Made by a program: the position numbers and the translations under genes
The notes under the pieces: model-generated
What the model saw: the letters and a program-made list of their open reading frames with translations, nothing else
The model's database searches: none
What the model was told of the DNA's origin: nothing
In this document: piece by piece, positions 59,037-64,000 of the stretch
How positions within the stretch are numbered: the first letter of the stretch is position 1
Layout: the number at the start of each line of letters is the position of its first letter
Assembly: GCF_017876655.1 (NCBI RefSeq)
Contig: NZ_JAGIOK010000001.1
Span: forward strand, 2,480,001 to 2,544,000
Source of the DNA: Microbacterium imperiale
Lineage (GTDB): Bacteria; Actinomycetota; Actinomycetes; Actinomycetales; Microbacteriaceae
Direction of reading: 5' to 3'
Length of the DNA: 64,000 nt

Positions 59037-59159
59037 TCAGCTGTCTTCGCCCTCGGCCTGCGACGGGTGGCCCGGCATCTCTTCGGGGGCTTCGCCCGTG
59101 TCGGGGTGTTCGGGATCGGCGCCCTCTGCCTGGCTGGGCTTCGCATCGTCTCGTGACAT
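59037..59159 (-). CDS. 40-residue acidic protein with a duplicated PSQAEG motif
   Basis: A short frame with a good ribosome binding site (AAGGAGA, eight bases before ATG). The product is very acidic, rich in Glu, Asp, Pro and Gly, with no hydrophobic core, so it is probably disordered. PSQAEGAD near the start recurs as PSQAEGED at the end. It ends just before a strong terminator. I do not recognise a family; such small acidic proteins occur near stress genes in this group. Confidence 0.65.
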   Translation of the reverse strand: MSRDDAKPSQAEGADPEHPDTGEAPEEMPGHPSQAEGEDS

Positions 59160-59233
59160 CGACGGTCTCCTTTCGCGATGAGCTCGTCATGCCTGGCTAT
59201 CACGCTTGTGCGAGCCCCGCCATCCCCTGGCCG

Positions 59234-59244
59234 CGGGTCACCCG
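59234..59244. promoter_or_regulatory. CGGGTCACCCG palindromic site
   Basis: This is the reverse form of the CGGGTGACCCG units at 26,447 and 26,467. It lies 20 bases before the ATG of the next gene, the same distance as the last unit at 26,477 to its downstream ATG. It may mark a shared regulator site. Confidence 0.35.
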
Positions 59245-59263
59245 GCGTGCTTACGGTCGGGCC

Positions 59264-59482
59264 ATGTCCGACTCATCTGATCTTTCGACCGACGAAGGCA
59301 AGCGACGCGAGGAACTGCTGCGCGCGGGCGGCTCGACCGAGGCCGACGCGGCGCCGCGCATTGAGACGAGCGAGCACGACGGCGTCACGCGCATCGACAT
59401 CGCCGACACGGCGGCGGTGCGCCCCGGTCCCGGTCCGGGCACGCCCGAAGCCGACGGGATCGAGACGGAGGACGGGCGATGA
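59264..59482 (+). CDS. small hydrophilic protein upstream of the alcohol dehydrogenase
   Basis: A 72-residue protein, Glu/Asp/Arg-rich with a central SEHDGVTRIDIADTAAVR stretch and a Pro/Gly tail. No domain is recognised. Its TGA overlaps the ATG of the dehydrogenase gene (ATGA), so it belongs to that operon. No strong binding site is seen before its ATG, but the CGGGTCACCCG site lies just upstream. Confidence 0.55.
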   Translation: MSDSSDLSTDEGKRREELLRAGGSTEADAAPRIETSEHDGVTRIDIADTAAVRPGPGPGTPEADGIETEDGR

Positions 59483-60654
59483 AGGCGCTGACCTGGCAGG
59501 GGCGTCGCAACGTCTCGGTCGAGACGGTGCCCGACCCCGAGATCCTCGAGCCGACCGACGCCATCGTGAAGATCACGTCGACGGCGATCTGCGGCTCCGA
59601 CCTGCATCTCTACGAGATCTTCGGCCCGTTCATCGACAGCGGCGACGTGCTCGGTCACGAGCCGATGGGAGTCGTCGTCGAGGTGGGCTCGGCGGTGACG
59701 AACCTCGCCGTCGGCGATCGCATCGTCGTGCCGTTCAACATCTCGTGCGGGCACTGCTTCATGTGCCGGCGCGGCCTGCAGTCGCAGTGCGAGACGACGC
59801 AGGTCACCGAGTACGGCAGCGGCGCCTCGCTGTTCGGCTACACGAAGCTCTACGGTCAGGTCCCCGGCGGACAGGCGGAGTACCTGCGGGTGCCCCTCGC
59901 CGATTACAACCACATCCGCGTCGGCTCCGATCTGCCCGATGACCGGTACCTCTTCCTCAGCGACATCCTCCCCACCGCCTGGCAAGGCGTCGAGTACGCC
60001 GACGTGCCCGAAGGGGGCACGCTCGCGGTGATGGGTCTGGGCCCGGTGGGCCAGTTCGTCGCCCGCGTCGGCGTCCACCGCGGCTACCGCGTACTCGCGG
60101 TCGACCCGGTGCCGGAGCGGCGCGCGATGGCCGAGCGGCACGGCGTCGACGTCTTCGACCTCACCGATTCCGTGGTCGACGAGCTGCGCGATCTGACCGA
60201 GGGCCGCGGCGCCGATGCCGTCGTGGATGCCGTCGGAATGGAGGCGCACGGCAATCCCGGTGTCTCGGCGGTGCACAAGGCCGTGGGGCTGCTGCCCGAC
60301 GCGCTGGCGCAGAAGGTAATGGAGACGGGCGGGCTCGACCGGCTCGCGGCGCTCCACGCCTCGATCGACGTCGTGCGGCGCGGTGGCACCGTCTCGCTCA
60401 GCGGCGTCTACGCCGGCGAAGCCGACGTGATGCCGATGAAGACGATGTTCGACAAGCAGCTGAGCATGCGGATGGGGCAGTGCAACGTCAAGCGCTGGAT
60501 CGACGATCTGCTGCCGCTCGTCGAGGACCCCGCCGACCCGCTCGGCGTGATGGACCTGACGACGCACCGCGCTCCACTGTCGGACGCGCCGGGACTGTAC
60601 GAGACGTTCCAGAAGAAGCAGGACGGATGCATCAAGGTCGTGCTGCAGCCGTGA
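59479..60654 (+). CDS. zinc-dependent alcohol dehydrogenase (formaldehyde-dehydrogenase-like)
   Basis: A 391-residue medium-chain dehydrogenase. Catalytic zinc: TAICGSDLHLYEIF and LGHEPMGVVVEVGS; structural zinc Cys set in VPFNISCGHCFMCRRGLQSQ followed by C; nucleotide motif AVMGLGPVGQFVARVGV. The insert after VVDAVGMEAHGNPG matches the glutathione-independent formaldehyde dehydrogenase subgroup. Probably NAD(P)-dependent oxidation of an alcohol or aldehyde; the real substrate is unknown. It is followed after 24 bases by the SRPBCC gene. Confidence 0.9.
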   Translation: MKALTWQGRRNVSVETVPDPEILEPTDAIVKITSTAICGSDLHLYEIFGPFIDSGDVLGHEPMGVVVEVGSAVTNLAVGDRIVVPFNISCGHCFMCRRGLQSQCETTQVTEYGSGASLFGYTKLYGQVPGGQAEYLRVPLADYNHIRVGSDLPDDRYLFLSDILPTAWQGVEYADVPEGGTLAVMGLGPVGQFVARVGVHRGYRVLAVDPVPERRAMAERHGVDVFDLTDSVVDELRDLTEGRGADAVVDAVGMEAHGNPGVSAVHKAVGLLPDALAQKVMETGGLDRLAALHASIDVVRRGGTVSLSGVYAGEADVMPMKTMFDKQLSMRMGQCNVKRWIDDLLPLVEDPADPLGVMDLTTHRAPLSDAPGLYETFQKKQDGCIKVVLQP

Positions 60655-60678
60655 CGATCGCCGAGCGAGGAGGCCGCC

Positions 60679-61119
60679 ATGGCGCGTAGCGTCCGTGTCA
60701 TGAATTGCGCGCCCGAAGATGTTTTCGCGGTGCTGAACGACGGATGGCTCTTTCCCGCCTGGGTCGTCGGCGCTTCGCGCATGCGCGACGTCGCCGACAC
60801 CTGGCCGCGGAAGGGCTCTCGGCTGCACCACTCCTTCGGGGTCTGGCCGTTCCTCATCGACGACACCACGTCGGTGCTCGAGTTCGACCCGCCGCGGCGC
60901 ATGGTGCTCCAGGCCCGCGGCTGGCCGATCGGCGAAGCGCGCGTCACACTCGACGTGAAACCCCGCGGCGACGGCTGCGTCGTGCGTCTGCAGGAGTTCG
61001 CAGCCGAAGGACCGGGGTCCTTCATCCCGCAACCGCTGCTCGATCCAGCGCTCATGGTGCGCAACGCCGAGACGCTGCGCCGGCTCGCGCACCTGGCGGA
61101 GGGCGGCGCGGGACGGTGA
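60679..61119 (+). CDS. SRPBCC (START-like) family protein
   Basis: A 146-residue helix-grip protein: MNCAPEDVFAVLNDGWLFPA, VVGASRMRDVADTWPRKGSR and a long C-terminal helix with PALMVRNAETLRRLAHLAE. Such domains hold hydrophobic ligands such as lipids or polyketides. Its place between an alcohol dehydrogenase and a carotenoid-type oxidoreductase suggests a carrier or cyclase role for a lipid-like substrate. GAGGAGG precedes the ATG. It overlaps the next gene by GTGA. Confidence 0.85.
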   Translation: MARSVRVMNCAPEDVFAVLNDGWLFPAWVVGASRMRDVADTWPRKGSRLHHSFGVWPFLIDDTTSVLEFDPPRRMVLQARGWPIGEARVTLDVKPRGDGCVVRLQEFAAEGPGSFIPQPLLDPALMVRNAETLRRLAHLAEGGAGR

Positions 61120-62570
61120 GGACCGAGTACGACGCCGTCATCGTCGGCTCCGGACCGAACGGGCTGGCGGCGGCTGTCACGCTCGCCCGATCGGGGCTGT
61201 CGGTCGCGGTGTTCGAGGCCGAGGACCACTTCGGCGGCGGGGCGGCGACGGGCGAGATCACGCTGCCGGGCTACCTCCACGATCTGTGCTCGGCGGTGCA
61301 CCCGCTCGCGTTCGAGTCGGCCTTCTTCCGTGAGTTCGGTCTGCGCCGGCGGGTCGAGTTCGTCGTGCCCGAGGTGTCGTACGCGCATCCGCTCGACGAT
61401 CGGGCGGTGCTGGCCCACCGCGACCTCGATCGCACCGCCGAGGGTCTCGGCGTCGACGGGCGCGCCTACGCCCGGCTCATGGCGCCGCTGGTCGACCGCG
61501 TCCGCGGCATCGCCGACTTCACGGGCGGATCGCTCCTGCGCGTACCCGGCGACCCGGTCGCGACGGCTTGGTTCGGGCTCCGCACCCTGGAGCAGGGGAC
61601 GCCCGCCTGGCGGATGCGTTTCCGGGAGCAGGCCGCGCCGGCGCTCGTGACGGGCGTCGCAGCGCACACGATCCTCGGTCTGCCGAGCCTCGCCGCCGCC
61701 GGCGGCGGCCTCACCCTCGCCACGTACGGCCACGCGCAGGGCTGGCCGATCCCCGTCGGGGGCAGCGGTGCCATCGTCTCGGCTCTCGTCGACGACATCC
61801 GCGCCCACGGCGGTGAACTGTTCGCGGGCCGCCGCATCCGCTCGCTCGACGAACTCCCCGCCGCGCGCGCCGTCCTGCTCGACGTGACGCCGCGCGCCCT
61901 CATCGAGATGTCCGGAGAACGGATGCCGCAGCGCTACCGCCGCCGTCTCGAGCGCTTCCGCTACGGCGACGCCGTCGCCAAGGTCGACTTCGCGCTGTCG
62001 GCCCCCGTGCCGTGGCGCGACGCGGAGATCGCCCGCAGCGGCACCGTGCACGTCGGCGGCACCCGTGCCGAGATCGCGGCATCCGAGAACGCCGTCCGGG
62101 CCGGACAGCTGCCGGACGCGCCCTACGTGCTGGTCGCGCAGCCGTCGCTGTTCGACGGCAGCCGGGCGCCGGGCGACCATCACACGCTCTGGGCGTACAC
62201 CCACGTGCCCGCGGGAAGCGACGTCGATCGCACCGAGACGATCGTCCGGCAGATCGAGCGATTCGCCCCGGGCTTCCGCGACACGATCCTGGCCACCCGG
62301 TCCGAGACCGCGCAGCAGGTCGCTGCCCGCAACCTCAACTACCCGGAGGGCGACATCTCTGCCGGGGTGCCTTCGCTCGATCAGCTCATCGCACGGCCGC
62401 TGCTCGCCCGCGACCCGTGGCGCACGCCCATGGACGGCGTATACCTGTGCTCGTCGTCGACGAGCCCCGGGCCGGGCGTGCACGGACTCGGCGGCTGGTG
62501 GGCGGCGCTGAGTGCCCTGCGCCACGAGTTCGGCGTCCGCGAGCGGCCGGACCTCTCAGCGCGGGTTTAG
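61116..62570 (+). CDS. phytoene-desaturase-like NAD(P)/FAD oxidoreductase
   Basis: A 484-residue flavoprotein of the CrtI/amine-oxidase group. FAD motif YDAVIVGSGPNGLAAAVTLA, then FEAEDHFGGGAATGEITLPG; WPIPVGGSGAIVSALVDDIR is the substrate-domain motif and LCSSSTSPGPGVHGLGGWWA the C-terminal FAD loop. No carotenoid biosynthesis genes are nearby, so the substrate is probably another polyene or lipid. GTG at 61,116 overlaps the SRPBCC stop, fixing the start. Confidence 0.88.
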   Translation: MRTEYDAVIVGSGPNGLAAAVTLARSGLSVAVFEAEDHFGGGAATGEITLPGYLHDLCSAVHPLAFESAFFREFGLRRRVEFVVPEVSYAHPLDDRAVLAHRDLDRTAEGLGVDGRAYARLMAPLVDRVRGIADFTGGSLLRVPGDPVATAWFGLRTLEQGTPAWRMRFREQAAPALVTGVAAHTILGLPSLAAAGGGLTLATYGHAQGWPIPVGGSGAIVSALVDDIRAHGGELFAGRRIRSLDELPAARAVLLDVTPRALIEMSGERMPQRYRRRLERFRYGDAVAKVDFALSAPVPWRDAEIARSGTVHVGGTRAEIAASENAVRAGQLPDAPYVLVAQPSLFDGSRAPGDHHTLWAYTHVPAGSDVDRTETIVRQIERFAPGFRDTILATRSETAQQVAARNLNYPEGDISAGVPSLDQLIARPLLARDPWRTPMDGVYLCSSSTSPGPGVHGLGGWWAALSALRHEFGVRERPDLSARV

Positions 62571-62661
62571 CGGGACTCGGCGGCCTCCGTCAAGCTGGCG
62601 GGGGAGGGTCGCGACGCCTTCTACAGTGGACGGGTCGTCGCTGCTCGCGGGAGGTCTCAGC

Positions 62662-63108
62662 GTGTCCGATCCGTCCCACTCCGAGTCCGTCGCGCGCGCC
62701 GTCGAGCGGCTGCGCCTCGCCGAGGCCAGCCTGTCGCGGCGCCGGCAGACCGATTGCGGTCCGAGCGAGACCGCTCGCGCGGCGATGCGGCTGGTCTACG
62801 ACAGTGCGGACGCCGGCAGGCGCGTCACCCCGACCGACATCGCGGCGTCGCTCGGCATCTCGACGCCGACGGCCACGACCATCCTCAAGCGTCTGCACGA
62901 CGGCGGGCTCGTATCGTTCGAGCGGAACCCGGACGACGGCCGCAGCAAGTACGTCGTCCCGACCGACCGGACCGCGGATGCCGAGGGGGTCGACCCGCTC
63001 GCCGAACGCGTGCGCACCCTCACTCGCGGTCTCGACGCCGAGACGGCGGCGACGGTGTCGGCGCTGCTCGACGCGATCACCGAAGCAGTCGACGCGGAGT
63101 GCCGCTGA
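62662..63108 (+). CDS. MarR-family regulator, copy 2
   Basis: A 148-residue MarR protein. RAAMRLVYDSADAGRRVTPT, DIAASLGISTPTATTILKRL and the wing FERNPDDGRSKYVVPT are visible. GTG at 62,662 is chosen because GGGAGG lies seven bases upstream; a longer frame to 62,512 lies in the preceding gene. It is convergent with DUF7882-like copy 2 (three bases between stops), whereas copy 1 is divergent from its DUF7882-like gene. Confidence 0.85.
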   Translation: MSDPSHSESVARAVERLRLAEASLSRRRQTDCGPSETARAAMRLVYDSADAGRRVTPTDIAASLGISTPTATTILKRLHDGGLVSFERNPDDGRSKYVVPTDRTADAEGVDPLAERVRTLTRGLDAETAATVSALLDAITEAVDAECR

Positions 63109-63111
63109 GGC

Positions 63112-63414
63112 TCAGGCCTCGGGTGCCCCGGCGGGCTCGGGCACGACGCGCAGACCGTTCGCGCCGCCGGCCTCGATCATCAGCGTCTCGACCCAGTTGC
63201 GGTTGATCGTCGGGGGGCGGCTGCCGCTGAACTGGAACATCATCGGCACAGCCGGGTGAACCCACACCGAGAACATCCCACTATCGGACGAGCGGTGGAA
63301 CATGAACGGCTCGTTTCGGCGCAGTTTGTTCATGAACACCACGCGCAGATGAGCCAGCAAGCGGTCTTCGATGTCGAACGTCCGCCCCTGGCTTCCGTAA
63401 ACGAGTAAACCCAC
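63112..63414 (-). CDS. DUF7882-like small protein, copy 2
   Basis: A 100-residue paralogue of the protein at 57,910: GLLVYGSQGRTFDIEDRLLA, HLRVVFMNKLRRNEPFMFH, MFSVWVHPAVPMMFQFSGSR, PPTINRNWVETLM. The segments match copy 1 (AHLKVVIATKLRRNESFMMS) in order and spacing. GTG at 63,414 gives the family start (VGLLVYG); an ATG at 63,447 is also in frame. Function unknown. Its promoter region contains the repeat at 63,458-63,475. Confidence 0.75.
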   Translation of the reverse strand: MGLLVYGSQGRTFDIEDRLLAHLRVVFMNKLRRNEPFMFHRSSDSGMFSVWVHPAVPMMFQFSGSRPPTINRNWVETLMIEAGGANGLRVVPEPAGAPEA

Positions 63415-63457
63415 GGACGCGAGGGTACGCGGGGGGTCGAGGCTCATTAATTCCGGT

Positions 63458-63475
63458 TAGTTAGACGAACTAGTT
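63458..63475. promoter_or_regulatory. TAGTT-agacg-AACTA inverted repeat, probable MarR-type operator
   Basis: TAGTTAGACGAACTA (63,458-63,472) is an inverted repeat of five bases per arm and overlaps the palindrome AACTAGTT (63,468-63,475). It lies about 45 bases before the GTG of DUF7882-like copy 2, over a possible -35 box. The stretch is strikingly AT-rich for this genome. Confidence 0.5.
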
Positions 63476-63575
63476 AGCGGCGGCCGGTCGCGTAGAGGGG
63501 TGCGGCGCCCGTGTCAAGGAGGTATGCCGGCGAGGGGGGCTGCAGCACACTCGGATGTCTACGAGGGGAGACGCC

Positions 63576-63884
63576 ATGGTTCTGGACATGTCGCCGATCG
63601 CGCGGAAGCCGAGTGCGGTCCGCCTGGCCACGTCCGACGCCCTGCGTCAGCTGCCCCCGCGCCGACCCGAGCCGGCCCGCGTGGAGGGCGACGTCCGGTG
63701 GGAGCTCGTGGACGTGGACCGCTACGAGGTGCGCGAGGGCGAGGTCGTCCTCGGGTACGTCGACGTCGTCGGTGCCGTCTTCGTCGCTCTGGGTGGCCCG
63801 TGGTATTCCGCCGCCGTCGAACTGCGCCAGACGCTGCGGTTCGATGAGGCGATCCAGACGCTGCGCTCGACGCGCCGGCACTGA
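63576..63884 (+). CDS. hypothetical protein
   Basis: A 102-residue soluble protein, N-terminal 40 residues Arg/Pro-rich, then a small alpha/beta part with WELVDVDRYEVREGEVVLGY and VFVALGGPWYSAAVELRQTL. The ATG at 63,576 is preferred because GGGGAG lies seven bases upstream; ATG at 63,555 is also in frame. No family is recognised. Confidence 0.6.
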   Translation: MVLDMSPIARKPSAVRLATSDALRQLPPRRPEPARVEGDVRWELVDVDRYEVREGEVVLGYVDVVGAVFVALGGPWYSAAVELRQTLRFDEAIQTLRSTRRH

Positions 63885-63938
63885 CGTCGCGGCAGCCGCG
63901 CTCCGCACGCCGGCCGCTGTCTCCGTAGGCTGGAGACC

Positions 63939-64000
63939 ATGATCCGCATCGCGACCGTCGGCACCAGCGTCATCACCGAATCATTCATCGGGGCGGTCAG
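63939..64000 (+). CDS. Gfo/Idh/MocA-family oxidoreductase, N-terminal start (partial)
   Basis: The window ends after 20 codons. MIRIATVGTSVITESFIGAV is the start of a Rossmann NAD(P)-binding domain as found in Gfo/Idh/MocA sugar dehydrogenases (G-T-S-x-I-T-E-x-F variant). TGGAG lies before the ATG. The rest lies outside the window. Confidence 0.75.
   Translation, partial: MIRIATVGTSVITESFIGAV

Overview
The DNA is high-GC, with short overlapping operons (ATGA and GTGA junctions), GTG/ATG starts after GAGG-type ribosome binding sites, and actinobacterial families throughout (SCO6880-type conjugation protein, DUF4913, DUF2510, DUF7882-like proteins). This points to an actinobacterium of the Microbacteriaceae, most likely Microbacterium or a close relative. 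The genus is inferred from gene families and style, not from a marker gene.

Region 1 (1 to about 17,252) is the right-hand part of an integrative conjugative element. A long minus-strand operon (11,381 to 345) encodes a type IV secretion/conjugation apparatus: a VirB8/TcpC-like membrane protein, an M23 peptidase, a pilin-sized membrane protein, a TrbL/VirB6-like protein, a SCO6880 protein, a VirB4-like ATPase, a ParA/MinD-like ATPase, a TraD-like coupling ATPase, an HNH protein, a DUF4913 protein and SSB. The end of a GmrSD-like restriction gene lies at the left edge. Cargo (11,474 to 17,091) holds a winged-helix regulator, three small unknown genes, a divergent pair made of a P-loop ATPase and an Ala/Gly-rich possible membrane protein (candidate defence module), and a frameshifted MarR-like gene. 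An 80-bp imperfect direct repeat containing a hairpin occurs at 291-370 and 16,661-16,740. The element ends at a 23-bp tRNA 3' end (probably tRNA-Ser) followed by that tRNA's own terminator, so this is attR. Integrase, relaxase and attL must lie left of the window.

Region 2 (17,341-31,760) is chromosomal sugar metabolism. It has a frameshifted D-threonine-aldolase-like gene, then a LacI-controlled operon for a polyol/mannonate dehydrogenase, an L-idonate/L-gulonate 5-dehydrogenase, an MHS transporter, mannonate dehydratase, KDPG aldolase and KDG kinase. Together these form a complete route from L-gulonate (or fructuronate/mannonate) to pyruvate and glyceraldehyde-3-phosphate. A TetR regulator with a GH42 beta-galactosidase follows, then a toroid-fold protein and a flavin reductase.

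Region 3 (31,762-41,789) contains eight glycosyltransferases and an SDR, probably for a cell-surface glycopolymer or glycolipid. Region 4 (41,875-46,223) is a beta-glucoside PTS, a GH1 phospho-beta-glucosidase and a BglG/LicT antiterminator, preceded by a terminator with a RAT-like site.

Region 5 (46,231-57,898) is homoprotocatechuate (3,4-dihydroxyphenylacetate) meta-cleavage: hpaI, hpaH, hpaD, hpaE, a GntR regulator and an unusual FAH-RraA fusion. Opposite it lie an MHS transporter and a flavin hydroxylase, then a ThDP enzyme with a TATAAT box inside an operator-like palindrome. Region 6 (57,910-64,000) has two DUF7882-like genes, each beside its own MarR gene, bracketing an alcohol dehydrogenase, SRPBCC and phytoene-desaturase-like operon. 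The window ends at the start of a Gfo/Idh/MocA oxidoreductase. No CRISPR array, rRNA, intact tRNA or insertion sequence was seen.
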